Source: an uncultured Sphaerochaeta sp. (GTDB lineage: Bacteria > Spirochaetota > Spirochaetia > Sphaerochaetales > Sphaerochaetaceae). From it: a stretch of 64,000 nt of DNA. The stretch spans positions 372,001 through 436,000 of the forward strand of contig NZ_OY781939.1 in NCBI RefSeq assembly GCF_963677315.1, written 5' to 3'. How positions within the stretch are numbered: the first letter of the stretch is position 1; each line of letters starts with the position of its first letter. A model generated the notes under the pieces. The model worked only from the letters and a program-made list of their open reading frames with translations, ran no database searches and was not told the DNA's origin. The position numbers and the translations under genes are program-made. This document shows positions 7,829-16,168 of the stretch, one piece after another.

Positions 7829-10800
7829 ATGAAACTACTCGAACTCAGATTCAAGAATCTCAACTCGCTCTATGGAGAGTGGGTTATCGATTTTACTCAT
7901 CCAGAATATGAATCAAATGGTATCTTTGCCTTGACTGGACCAACTGGCGCAGGTAAGTCGACCATTCTCGATGCCATTTGTCTTGCTCTTTATGGAGCAA
8001 CACCAAGGCTTGGAAGAATTACCAAAAGCAATAATGAGATCATGAGCAGACAGACAGGAAGTTGTTATGCAGAGGTGTTGTTTGCCTCAAACGCAGGACG
8101 ATTTCGTTGTCATTGGGAACAAAGAAGAGCACGGAGCAAGGCTGAGGGAAATCTGCAGGAAGCAGAACATCAAATCTTTGACGCTGATAGCGGGAAACCG
8201 ATTGAAACGATGAAAAGTCGAGTCGGGCTTGTTATAGAAGAAAAGACAGGAATGGATTTTGACCGGTTCACTCGTTCAATCCTCTTGGCTCAAGGTAGTT
8301 TCGACTCATTCTTGAAAGCAGACAGTGAGCAGAAATCAAAAATATTGGAACAAATTACTGGTACCGAAATGTATTCTGAGATCTCCAAACGGGTACATGA
8401 GAGACAGAGAAAAGAAATGGATGCATTAAAACTGCTCCAGGCTGAAACCTCTGGTATTGTGATTCTGGAACCCGAACAAGAAAAAACCATAAGAGAGGAG
8501 CTGGAAGAAAAACTCCACCAGGAGAAAATCCTTACCAGCGACTTGTTTAAAACAAACGAAGCCTTGCTTTGGATGAAGAACATAGAGAATCTCAACAAGG
8601 AAATCAATGACCTTACCCAAGAGAAAGAAGCACTCAATCGTGAAATGGAAACATTCAAACCAAGAAGGGCAATCCTGAACAATGCCCTGAAAGCCTCATC
8701 TCTGGAAGGAACATACGCAACGCTCACATCCCTCCGAAAGCAACAGGTTGACGATCAAGCAGCCTTGCACAAAGATAAAGCCACACTTCCCAAGCTTGAA
8801 TCCTCTGCAAATACACATGCTGAAGCACTTAAAGCTGCTGAACAGAAAACCCTTAAAGCAAAGGATAATCTGAAAACGGCAACCACGTTGATTCAGAAAA
8901 TCCGTTCCCTCGATCAAAGAATTAGCGAACAGGCTAAGGCAGTATCAGAAGGCACTGAGGCCTGTACCAAGGAAAGCATCAAGATTGAGGCCAACAAGCA
9001 GGCTCTCTCCAAGGAACGAGCAAAACGGACTACCGAAGTAAAAACGCTTGGAACTGTGAAGCTGTACCTCGAAGATAATGCCCGCGATGCTTGGCTGGTC
9101 AGTGGACTGGCCGGTGTTGAAGAACAGTTCGGTAATCTGGTTGCCAAGCAACAAGAACTAACCCAGAAAGAGATTGCTTACAAAAATGCTAATACGGCAG
9201 TAACAAACACCACTAATAAACTGGAAGAAGCCTCCAAACAATACTCGCTACTAAAACAGCAGCTGGAATCAGCAACCAAAAACCTACAGCAAGGCAAGGA
9301 TGATCTAGACCATTTGCTCGGTGATAAGCTGCTTCGAGAGTATCGCACTGAAAAGGAAAACCTTCTTCATGAAATGGCTTATATCAGAAAGATCGAGAAA
9401 CTTAAAAATGAACGGTTAAAGCTGGAAGACGGCAAACCCTGTCCACTTTGTGGCTCGACCGAACATCCCTTTGCTCAGGGCAACATTCCGGTTCCCGATG
9501 CAATTGAGAAAAAAATCGAATCGCTTACTAATTTGATCGACAAGGCTGAAGAACAGGAAGAGGCCATCAAAAACCTTGCACAAGCTGAAACCTTCGCCCG
9601 AAATAACCTGAATGTAAGTGAGAAATATTTAGATCAAGTAGCCAATGATGCAAAGACTGCTGAAACGACGTTTACAGAACTGAAGGACGCACTTATTAAG
9701 CTTCACACAAACTTTGATACCCTCAAGTTGGCGGTTTCTGTAAAACTTGAATCACTTGGTATTACAGAAATACCAGAAACAGAGGTTGAGACACTGCTCG
9801 GTTCCCTCAAATCAAGGTTGAATACATGGCAGGGGCAGGTAAGAAAAAATGAAGAAATCCAAAATCAGATTGCAGCAATCGACAGCGAGATAAAGCGCAT
9901 TGAGGCCGTGATTGAAACACAAGGCAAGAACCTCACTGAAAGGCAGGAACAACTCAGACAGCAAGAACAGGACCTAGCCGACATAACAGAAAAGCGAAAA
10001 CAATTGTATGCCAACAAGGATCCTGATGAAGAACAAGCTCTCTTGGATAAAGCGATTGCTGATGCAGAGGAGGCAGAGAAAGAAGCCAGAAGCAAGAACA
10101 CTGCGCTCCAACAAGAACTGACAACGGCCAAGGCCTATGTTGACTCCCTAAAGAAGAGAATTGAACAAACAGCACCTAAATTGAAGAAAGCGGAAGACGA
10201 CTTTTCAACCCTCTTGATTCCAACAGGCTTTCCAGATGAAGAAGCATTCCTCGAAGCAAGGCTATCACTGGAAGAAAGGGAATCTTTATCTTTACTGTCC
10301 AAAAAACTTGATGATGCAAGAACAGAGCTAACAACCAGACAGAAAGACCGCGAGACACGTTTAGCCAAAGAAATTGCAAAAATGCTCACGGATAAGACAT
10401 TTGAGGAACTGAATCGAGAGAATAGGGAATTGCAAGAATCCCTGGAAGCATTACGCGATGCCATCGCAGGTTCAAAACTCAAGTTGAGTGAAAATACGGC
10501 TGCAAAAGAACGAATATTGGATAAACAGTCTGCTATTGAGGCTCAGAAAAAAGAGTGCCATCGCTGGGAGATGTTGCATGACCTCATCGGCTCAGCCGAT
10601 GGAAAGAAGTACCGTACATTTGCCCAAGGGCTTACCTTTGAATTGATGGTGGCCCATGCCAACCGTCAGCTGGAAAAAATGACAGACAGATATCTATTGA
10701 TCAGGGATGAATCCCAACCACTGGAACTGAATGTAGTTGATAACTACCAGGCAGGCGAGATTCGCTCAACAAAGAACCTCTCTGGAGGTGAGAGCTTTAT

Positions 10801-11083
10801 CGTAAGCCTAACCTTGGCGTTGGGGCTGAGCCAGATGGCGAGCAAGAAGGTGAGGGTAGACTCATTATTCCTTGATGAAGGATTCGGCTCTCTTGATGAG
10901 GAAACCCTGGAGACAGCTCTGGAGGCGCTTTCAGCACTGCAACAGGATGGAAAGTTGATTGGTATCATCAGCCATGTCCCTGCACTAAAGGAGAGAATAA
11001 GCACGCAAATCTCGATTACGCCTCTCTCTGGAGGCCGCAGCACAATCAGCGGACCAGGCTGCACTAAACAACAAGCAATATAG
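7829..11083 (+). CDS. sbcC: Nuclease SbcCD subunit C (SMC-like ATPase)
   Basis: Rad50-like ATPase partner of SbcD. The 1084-residue protein has Walker A GPTGAGKST at 37-45, two very long charged coiled-coil arms (about 180-530 and 560-930), and a zinc-hook Cys-Pro-Leu-Cys at 538-541 (within GKPCPLCGSTEHPF) that dimerises the molecule. The C-terminal ATPase lobe has signature NLSGGESF near 982 and Walker B SLFLDEGFGSLDE near 1010. The coding strand is rich in GAA/AAA codons, as expected from the coiled coils, and this creates many spurious reading frames on the opposite strand. The CPBP protease gene starts 8 bp downstream, perhaps cotranscribed by chance. Confidence 0.97.
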   Translation: MKLLELRFKNLNSLYGEWVIDFTHPEYESNGIFALTGPTGAGKSTILDAICLALYGATPRLGRITKSNNEIMSRQTGSCYAEVLFASNAGRFRCHWEQRRARSKAEGNLQEAEHQIFDADSGKPIETMKSRVGLVIEEKTGMDFDRFTRSILLAQGSFDSFLKADSEQKSKILEQITGTEMYSEISKRVHERQRKEMDALKLLQAETSGIVILEPEQEKTIREELEEKLHQEKILTSDLFKTNEALLWMKNIENLNKEINDLTQEKEALNREMETFKPRRAILNNALKASSLEGTYATLTSLRKQQVDDQAALHKDKATLPKLESSANTHAEALKAAEQKTLKAKDNLKTATTLIQKIRSLDQRISEQAKAVSEGTEACTKESIKIEANKQALSKERAKRTTEVKTLGTVKLYLEDNARDAWLVSGLAGVEEQFGNLVAKQQELTQKEIAYKNANTAVTNTTNKLEEASKQYSLLKQQLESATKNLQQGKDDLDHLLGDKLLREYRTEKENLLHEMAYIRKIEKLKNERLKLEDGKPCPLCGSTEHPFAQGNIPVPDAIEKKIESLTNLIDKAEEQEEAIKNLAQAETFARNNLNVSEKYLDQVANDAKTAETTFTELKDALIKLHTNFDTLKLAVSVKLESLGITEIPETEVETLLGSLKSRLNTWQGQVRKNEEIQNQIAAIDSEIKRIEAVIETQGKNLTERQEQLRQQEQDLADITEKRKQLYANKDPDEEQALLDKAIADAEEAEKEARSKNTALQQELTTAKAYVDSLKKRIEQTAPKLKKAEDDFSTLLIPTGFPDEEAFLEARLSLEERESLSLLSKKLDDARTELTTRQKDRETRLAKEIAKMLTDKTFEELNRENRELQESLEALRDAIAGSKLKLSENTAAKERILDKQSAIEAQKKECHRWEMLHDLIGSADGKKYRTFAQGLTFELMVAHANRQLEKMTDRYLLIRDESQPLELNVVDNYQAGEIRSTKNLSGGESFIVSLTLALGLSQMASKKVRVDSLFLDEGFGSLDEETLETALEALSALQQDGKLIGIISHVPALKERISTQISITPLSGGRSTISGPGCTKQQAI

Positions 11084-11091
11084 GAAGTCAG

Positions 11092-11772
11092 ATGATGATC
11101 AACAATATACGTGTACGAAGGAAAAAAGGTCTCATTGACCTAGGTTTTGGGATATTTGGAATTTTTTGCACACTTCTTGTAGTAGTCTGGCTGAACCAAC
11201 AGGTTCTGATGCAACTAGCCCTTGGCTGGAGAATGGTTTTGTTGGTCACTTCCCAGTGGTTGTTTATGATCGTTCCGTTACTCCTGATGCGTATCAATCA
11301 TGAACGTATACGATTTCTCATGAAATCAGAAGTAAGGTTGGTAAACCAGATTTTCACTGGAATCGGTCTCGCGTTCCTGATGTCATTTCTTTTCACCGTG
11401 GTTCCGATTCTTCTCGGATTCAAGGAAATGGTTGGAAGCACAAGCTACACCAAGGTATGGCAATTTGCCTTTGATTTGATCTATTCGCTATTTGCAGTTG
11501 CTTTGGCAGAAGAGTTTGTATTCAGGGGATATCTCTTTCAGAAGCTATTGGAAGTGAAGCAATCAAAATGGTTCGCCATCCTAATCTCATCACTCTTGTT
11601 TGGACTGTTCCATAGTTTCCAAGGTGATGTTCTTCAGGTTATCGTGACCACATTTCTTGGCATTCTTTTCTGTCTTCTTCGGGAAAAAATCAAATCCTGT
11701 TCACTCCTTTCCTTGGTAATCATCCACGGATTGTATGACGCCCTTATCACACTCTGGGTTGCCGTCTTGTAA
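11092..11772 (+). CDS. CPBP-family intramembrane metalloprotease (CAAX protease-like)
   Basis: Polytopic membrane protein, 226 residues, with the three CPBP (Abi/Rce1-like) motifs. Motif 1 is E140-E141xxxR145 in AEEFVFRGYLF; motif 2 has H174 in FGLFHSFQGD; motif 3 has H212 in VIIHGLYDAL. These glutamates and histidines form the intramembrane active site in Rce1-type proteases. About six or seven hydrophobic segments are visible. Two adjacent ATGs (11092, 11095) follow AGGAAG; the second has better spacing. Bacterial members act on small peptides or in signalling, but the substrate here is unknown. The 3' flank holds only a weak 6-bp hairpin (ATAGAC/GTCTAT near 11785). Confidence 0.88.
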   Translation: MMINNIRVRRKKGLIDLGFGIFGIFCTLLVVVWLNQQVLMQLALGWRMVLLVTSQWLFMIVPLLLMRINHERIRFLMKSEVRLVNQIFTGIGLAFLMSFLFTVVPILLGFKEMVGSTSYTKVWQFAFDLIYSLFAVALAEEFVFRGYLFQKLLEVKQSKWFAILISSLLFGLFHSFQGDVLQVIVTTFLGILFCLLREKIKSCSLLSLVIIHGLYDALITLWVAVL

Positions 11773-11812
11773 TTGTGAACAACCATAGACAGCACCGTCT
11801 ATTTGCTGATTA

Positions 11813-11846
11813 TTTTTGGTATCGGTGATGATTGAATAACCAAAAA
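11813..11846. repeat. Inverted repeat with T/A-rich arms upstream of the antiporter gene
   Basis: TTTTTGGT at 11813-11820 and ACCAAAAA at 11839-11846, 18-nt loop. It could act as a weak terminator in either direction for the protease transcript, or belong to the 178-bp leader region of the antiporter gene. No known riboswitch was recognised here. Confidence 0.3.
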
Positions 11847-11950
11847 AATCTCATTACACTAGTATATTGTTAACAAAGAACGTAGATCGACCTTGCATCC
11901 ATATATGTAATATTCTTGGCGATGTTCTGTCACTTTTGGAAGGAAATTAG

Positions 11951-12922
11951 ATGGTATTACCAATTCTTGCCGTTATTGGCGGCCTTATTGTACTGGTTTT
12001 GAGTTCAGATAGATTTGTAGATGGTGCTGCAGCTACTGCACGCCATTTTGGCATGCCCTCTCTCCTGATAGGAATGGTCATTGTAGGATTTGGTACCAGC
12101 GCACCGGAAATGGTGGTCTCCACACTGTCGGCTATGCAAGGAAGCCCAGGTATAGCGCTGGGGAATGCATATGGTTCCAATATTGCAAATATTGGGCTCA
12201 TTCTCGGGATTACTGCCATTATAAGTCCAATTACAGTGAGTTCGAAGATCTTGAAAAAAGAGTTACCCATACTCTCACTGCTCACGCTGCTTTCCATTGT
12301 ATTACTCTACGACTTGAATCTTTCTCATTTTGATGCAGCGTTAATCTTGGTACTTTTTGCCCTTTTGATATTCTGGAGTGTGTACCAAGGCTTGAAAGAA
12401 GGTAACGACCGACTCGCTGAAGAGATTGATGAAGAAGTTCCGAGCCCGTTATCAATGAAACGCGCCGTACTCTATTTGATTTTCGGTCTCTTGTTTTTGA
12501 TTCTTAGTTCCAGGGTCCTGGTATGGGGCGCAGTGGAGATTGCAAGATACTTTGGGGTCAGTGATTTGATCATCGGACTTACCATTGTCGCTATGGGAAC
12601 CAGTCTTCCTGAACTCGCTTCATCGATTCTCGCTGCCCAGAAAGGGGAGCATGATATCGCGCTCGGGAATGTTATTGGGTCCAACCTGTTCAATACCACC
12701 GCTGTCGTTGGTATCGCAGGAGCAATTCATCCATTTGCTATTGATCCAATGGTTGTTTCACGAGATATGCTTGTCATGTCATTGCTTACTCTTAGTCTTT
12801 TTGTAATCGGATACCGATTCAAGAAGGATAGGCAAGGTCGTATTAATCGCTTTGAAGGAATTGGCTTATTGCTCTGTTATTTTGGATACACTGCTTACCT
12901 GATCCAATCCACGCTCATATAA
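11951..12922 (+). CDS. Calcium/sodium antiporter (CaCA family, YrbG type)
   Basis: Inner-membrane cation exchanger of 323 residues built from two inverted halves. The alpha repeats are explicit: GFGTSAPEMVVSTLSA at 46-61 with ALGNAYGSNIANIG at 69-82, and AMGTSLPELASSILAA at 214-229 with ALGNVIGSNLFN at 237-248. The acidic residues E53 and E221 in these repeats are the ion ligands in the family. A charged cytoplasmic loop (about 150-168, rich in E/D) separates the halves. AAGGA is 6 nt upstream of the ATG. It ends 9 bp before the convergent phosphoesterase gene, with no terminator between. Ion specificity (Ca2+ versus other cations) cannot be told from sequence. Confidence 0.93.
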   Translation: MVLPILAVIGGLIVLVLSSDRFVDGAAATARHFGMPSLLIGMVIVGFGTSAPEMVVSTLSAMQGSPGIALGNAYGSNIANIGLILGITAIISPITVSSKILKKELPILSLLTLLSIVLLYDLNLSHFDAALILVLFALLIFWSVYQGLKEGNDRLAEEIDEEVPSPLSMKRAVLYLIFGLLFLILSSRVLVWGAVEIARYFGVSDLIIGLTIVAMGTSLPELASSILAAQKGEHDIALGNVIGSNLFNTTAVVGIAGAIHPFAIDPMVVSRDMLVMSLLTLSLFVIGYRFKKDRQGRINRFEGIGLLLCYFGYTAYLIQSTLI

Positions 12923-12931
12923 GCCTTTCTC

Positions 12932-13666
12932 TCACACCTTCAGCTGTTTACCATGCTCCAAGGGATAATGGAGTCGATCAAAGAGTGGGAATCCTTCCAG
13001 TGCATGCTCGACTTCCATGATATAGCGATTGATATCATAGTCGACTCTTCGGTGAATACACCGAATACTGGTATCCTCAATATCCACAAGAGCATAGCTA
13101 GGTCTAACATCACCATCAAATGAATAGCCTACAGCCCCAGGATTAATGAATCTGATACCATCACGTTGGAAGTCAGCGGGAATATGCGTATGGGCACTGA
13201 AAATCAAGTCCACTTTCTCTTCTGCAAGTTTCTTTGAAAGTCCTGGGGAAAATGGAGTATCCTTGGCAATACCTTCATTATCATCATAGGGAGTTCCATG
13301 ACAACAAATGAGGGAGACACCCTCTATCTCCAGTCGTTCTACAGAAGGAAGGCTGGAAAGTTTTTCCTTGGCCTTTTGATGCATCCTGATGGAAGTATAT
13401 TTCAGAAGTTTCAGTATCTGTGCGTCATGTTCACTTTTGACGGGAAAGGCTTTGAGATTCTCCAGGTACACATCCGTATTTCCTTTGATCATCACCAAAG
13501 GGTTTTGTTCCATGAGTAGATCAAAACAAAGTTGAGGATCTAGTCCCATAACCACCAAATCGCCTAGGAAAATAACCTGGTCAGCTTTGGAGGCCTTGGC
13601 ATCATTTAATACTGCTTCAAATGCACGGATATTACCATGGATATCACCAAGTACAGCTAATCTCAC
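12932..13666 (-). CDS. Calcineurin-like metallophosphoesterase
   Basis: Cytoplasmic phosphoesterase of 244 residues with the five-block metal-binding pattern: GDIHGN near residue 8, FLGDLVVMG near 36, KGNTD near 62, CCHGTP near 121 and FSAHTHIP near 158. It belongs to the compact YfcE/ApaH-like single-domain class; the natural substrate (phosphodiester, protein phosphate or dinucleotide) is not determinable. The GTG at 13666 is chosen as start because AGGAGG at 13675-13680 is spaced 8 nt from it and the protein then begins MRLAVLGDIHGN; a GTG three codons earlier overlaps the ribosome site. It is convergent with the antiporter gene and upstream of nothing obvious, so probably monocistronic. 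Confidence 0.9.
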   Translation of the reverse strand: MRLAVLGDIHGNIRAFEAVLNDAKASKADQVIFLGDLVVMGLDPQLCFDLLMEQNPLVMIKGNTDVYLENLKAFPVKSEHDAQILKLLKYTSIRMHQKAKEKLSSLPSVERLEIEGVSLICCHGTPYDDNEGIAKDTPFSPGLSKKLAEEKVDLIFSAHTHIPADFQRDGIRFINPGAVGYSFDGDVRPSYALVDIEDTSIRCIHRRVDYDINRYIMEVEHALEGFPLFDRLHYPLEHGKQLKV

Positions 13667-13824
13667 TGCTGCCACCTCCTAAAAGTGTTGTATGAATTTT
13701 ACCATAGGCCCAATTTGAATTAAACCACGCAGGCATTCAGTTTTGATCAAATTCTTGCTTTAATACGCTTAAATTTGATACATCAACCAACTTCTCGTCA
13801 GTAAATCATCAATTACATTACCTT

Positions 13825-15039
13825 TCACGATGGTTTTGATTCCAGAAGAGGAAGTATCATATTCTGTTGAGCCAGTTGCACACTCTCAAGACCACGTTGG
13901 CTTAGGTGCGTGTAAAGATTACTCAATTGTTCACTCGTATGACCAATCGTCATTCTCAATACATGCTCATCTACGGTACCACGTAGGAGCGTATTGGCCA
14001 TATGTCTCAATGAATGGAAGGTTATATTCCTTTCCTGGAGGCTCTTCTTTTCAAAAACACCACTGCGTACCAACTCCTGTTGAAAACGTTCAGAAAAATA
14101 ATGGCTTGATACAAACGCCCCATGTTTCTTGCTCCAGAACACCAGAGTATGGGTATGAGAGAATGGATTTTCCAAAGCTAAGGACCTGAGTTCATCACAT
14201 ACAAAAGTAGGGCAGGGTACCATCCTGGTTCTTTTTCCTTTTGGTGCCTTCAACCCAGCTCTATCAGCATAAGCCTGAGATATGGTGATCATTCCCTCTC
14301 CAATCGCTTCCAAACACAATCCACGCAACTCACCGGCTCGCATACCCGTCAGGAGAGCCAAAAGACATGCCAGATAGATTCTCTTTTCACTATGTACTTT
14401 TGCATATTGCATGAATGCAGATAACTCTTGTTCACTAAGTATGCCCCGCTCCTGATGCTGTGCAGCAAGTCCCTGTATGCTCAATACCACCGACGGAGGA
14501 ACAAGGCCTCTTCTCTGTGCCTCACGGAGTGCAACGAGTATGGTGGTCATTGCCATATTGATCGTCGTATTACGAATTGAACCTTCCTGTACCAATTCAA
14601 GTTGTAACCGTTCAAGTTCAGTCAATGTTGCTCTAGAGAGTAGCAGATTCGTGTGGATACGAGTAAATACGTGGTTTTCCAGGAGGTTCAACCGTGTAGC
14701 AAGGTAATCGGGAGAAATTGATCCGGGATCCAGTAAATTTCTTCGTTTAGCGTATTCACTTGCTTCCCAGGTATAGAAATCCCTAAGATACCCAACCAAG
14801 GTTTGCTCAGTTTCTTCTGAGAAGATGATTCCTGCGTCCAAAGCTTTATAACAGATACGTATAGCCTCATCTCTTCTTTTTATAGGAGTTGTATCAAATA
14901 TCCCCAAGCGTTTTCTCAGCATCTCCACACTTTTCTTATTCGTCCGTTTTCCAGTGTCTGGATCACGAAATAGTGCGTAGTAATACGTCCTTTCGCCTCG
15001 AAATATTCTACATAGGGTAAATGGTGCTGGGCTGGACAT
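13825..15039 (-). CDS. Tyrosine recombinase / phage-type integrase, orphan
   Basis: Site-specific recombinase of 404 residues. The catalytic set looks intact: R234 in LTGMRAGELRG, a lysine near 267-269 in KAPKGKR, H342 and R345 in TFHSLRHMAN, H367 in TIGHTSEQ and the nucleophile Y376 in LSNLYTHL. The N-terminus (about 12-50) has an arm-type DNA-binding look (YYYALFRDPDTGKRTNKKS) followed by a core-binding SAM-like domain (about 80-185), as in phage and island integrases rather than XerC/D, which lack the arm domain and are ~300 residues. GAGGAG lies 5 nt upstream of the ATG. No phage, transposase or cargo gene flanks it; its upstream side is an extremely AT-rich region with palindromes. Likely a remnant or minimal integrated element. 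Confidence 0.88.
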   Translation of the reverse strand: MSSPAPFTLCRIFRGERTYYYALFRDPDTGKRTNKKSVEMLRKRLGIFDTTPIKRRDEAIRICYKALDAGIIFSEETEQTLVGYLRDFYTWEASEYAKRRNLLDPGSISPDYLATRLNLLENHVFTRIHTNLLLSRATLTELERLQLELVQEGSIRNTTINMAMTTILVALREAQRRGLVPPSVVLSIQGLAAQHQERGILSEQELSAFMQYAKVHSEKRIYLACLLALLTGMRAGELRGLCLEAIGEGMITISQAYADRAGLKAPKGKRTRMVPCPTFVCDELRSLALENPFSHTHTLVFWSKKHGAFVSSHYFSERFQQELVRSGVFEKKSLQERNITFHSLRHMANTLLRGTVDEHVLRMTIGHTSEQLSNLYTHLSQRGLESVQLAQQNMILPLLESKPS

Positions 15040-15062
15040 TATAGCTCCTCATATTCATTGTT

Positions 15063-15082
15063 TGTTCAATTATCTGTTCAAT
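15063..15082. repeat. Direct repeat in the integrase promoter region
   Basis: TGTTCAAT occurs at 15063-15070 and again at 15075-15082, a 12-bp period that would place both copies on nearly the same helix face, 24-43 bp upstream of the integrase ATG. A repressor or excisionase site is a reasonable guess but is not shown. Confidence 0.35.
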
Positions 15083-15135
15083 CCATCAAATATAGTCAAT
15101 TTTTGATTCACTGTTAAAAACGGTACATATTGTGT

Positions 15136-15154
15136 CTTTATAATACTTTATAAT
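15136..15154. repeat. 10-bp-spaced direct repeat CTTTATAAT, with inverted copy nearby
   Basis: CTTTATAAT is present at 15136-15144 and 15146-15154; TTATAAAG at 15171-15178 is its inverted partial copy. The arrangement (same-face direct copies plus an inverted copy) resembles protein-binding arm sites, but a chance origin in AT-rich DNA is possible. Confidence 0.3.
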
Positions 15155-15175
15155 TTATATTATGTCTATCTTATA

Positions 15176-15208
15176 AAGTAGTACTACTTACTGTGTCACA
15201 GTAAGTAG
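15176..15208. repeat. Two overlapping perfect palindromes
   Basis: A 14-bp palindrome (AAGTAGTACTACTT, 15176-15189) overlaps a second inverted repeat with 12-bp arms, CTACTTACTGTG (15184-15195) and CACAGTAAGTAG (15197-15208), around a single central T. The middle arm can pair with either side, so two mutually exclusive structures exist. Candidate recombinase core site, operator or attenuator-like RNA element; the sequence alone does not decide. Confidence 0.55.
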
Positions 15209-15540
15209 CATTTATTACTATATATTTTTATTTATTGTATATTAAATGCTCATGATTTGTATATGCATATTTTACGTTTTATTTGTAATTATATTTTTTA
15301 CTTTTTCAATTATATTTTCTATTCTTTTTATTATTTTTTTTACCTTCTCATGTTTTTTTATATATTATAATCAGATTTACAATTATATTTTACGTTATTA
15401 CGTTCTTTTTATAATTATATATATCTTTTAACAATTTTTTCATTTATATTATTTACTTTAATTTATGTAATTTTAATATTTATACATTTTATTGTTTCTT
15501 ATTCTGACAGTTTTGTAGTTTTTTGTTTTTTAAAGACTAA
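15209..15540. other. Extremely AT-rich, T-skewed non-coding block
   Basis: By hand count, 15241-15540 has 44 G+C in 300 bases (about 15%), far below the flanking genes, and T strongly outnumbers A on the plus strand (for example 41 T in 15301-15360). No credible gene is present: the only notable frame (15246-15431, plus) lacks a ribosome site and encodes just the Phe/Ile/Tyr-rich string any T-rich DNA would give. The remaining 15541-15640 returns to ordinary composition and holds nothing I recognise. It is bounded by the integrase gene on one side and the smpB terminator on the other. Confidence 0.7.
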
Positions 15541-15644
15541 CGGAGTATCCTACCTGCCTGAACTATTGTGATATACAGCTGGTAAGTATTTCTTCATTAA
15601 AAGTTGATCCCGAAATAAGAATTCGTGTTCGTAATAAAGACAAA

Positions 15645-15677
15645 TAAAAAACCACCAGGAAGCTTTTTCCTGATGGT
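15645..15677 (-). terminator. Intrinsic terminator of the smpB transcript
   Basis: Read on the minus strand: ACCATCAGGAA, a 5-nt loop, TTCCTGGTGGT, then TTTTTAT. The 11-bp stem has one U-G pair. It lies about 20 bp after the smpB stop codon. Confidence 0.9.
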
Positions 15678-15697
15678 CATTGATGTAAAGAACTGAA

Positions 15698-16168
15698 TTA
15701 ATACTGTAGTTGTTTCAATTCGCGCCTTGTATCACGGTTCAAATCTCTTTCCTTTACCACAGCACGCTTGTCGTGCAACTGTTTTCCTCTACATAGGGAG
15801 ATCTGTACTTTTACAAGATTTCCTTTCAGGTAGATGGAGGTAGGTACCAAGGTGAACCCTTTCTCATCTACTTTCCGCTTAAACTTCTTAATCTCTGCCT
15901 TATGGGCAAGAAGCCTGCGATTGCGATTTGGTTCATGGTTGTTGATATTGCCATGGGTGTATGGTTGTATAGTAAGACCTACCAGGGTTAGCCCTTGCTT
16001 ATCGATTGTCACATAGCTGTCAGAAAAGCTGAAACGCCCATCTCTTATGGATTTCACCTCTGTACCTGCAAGCGATATACCACACTCGAGATCTTCTATA
16101 ACCTCATAGTTGAAGTAGGCCTTTTTGTTCTTCTGGAGAAGTTTGAATTTGTTTCTATCTTGTTTCAT
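15698..16168 (-). CDS. smpB: SsrA-binding protein SmpB
   Basis: Small RNA-binding protein that delivers tmRNA to stalled ribosomes. The 156 residues align with SmpB throughout: N-terminal NKKAYFNYEVIEDLECGISLAGTEVKSIR, central QPYTHGNINNHEPNRNRRLL, and the basic C-terminal tail KERDLNRDTRRELKQ that enters the mRNA channel. Its ATG directly abuts the TAG of the upstream gene (16169-16171), so translation is probably coupled. The partner ssrA gene lies about 11 kb away in this window. A strong terminator follows. Nothing is missing from the family core. Confidence 0.97.
   Translation of the reverse strand: MKQDRNKFKLLQKNKKAYFNYEVIEDLECGISLAGTEVKSIRDGRFSFSDSYVTIDKQGLTLVGLTIQPYTHGNINNHEPNRNRRLLAHKAEIKKFKRKVDEKGFTLVPTSIYLKGNLVKVQISLCRGKQLHDKRAVVKERDLNRDTRRELKQLQY

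Noticed and set aside
11773..11950. Riboswitch in the leader of the cation antiporter
   Set aside because: The only fold seen is an A/T-rich 8-bp inverted repeat; no known ion-sensing riboswitch signature was recognised.
15246..15431. 61-residue hydrophobic reading frame on the plus strand in the T-rich block
   Set aside because: No ribosome site, and the Phe/Ile/Tyr-rich product is what any T-rich sequence would encode. It fits composition, not a gene.
13676..15697. Search for an att core: a second copy of the tmRNA 3' end or of a tRNA end near the integrase
   Set aside because: No stretch matching the tmRNA acceptor/T-arm and no tRNA-like segment was found on either side of the integrase, so no attachment site is claimed.
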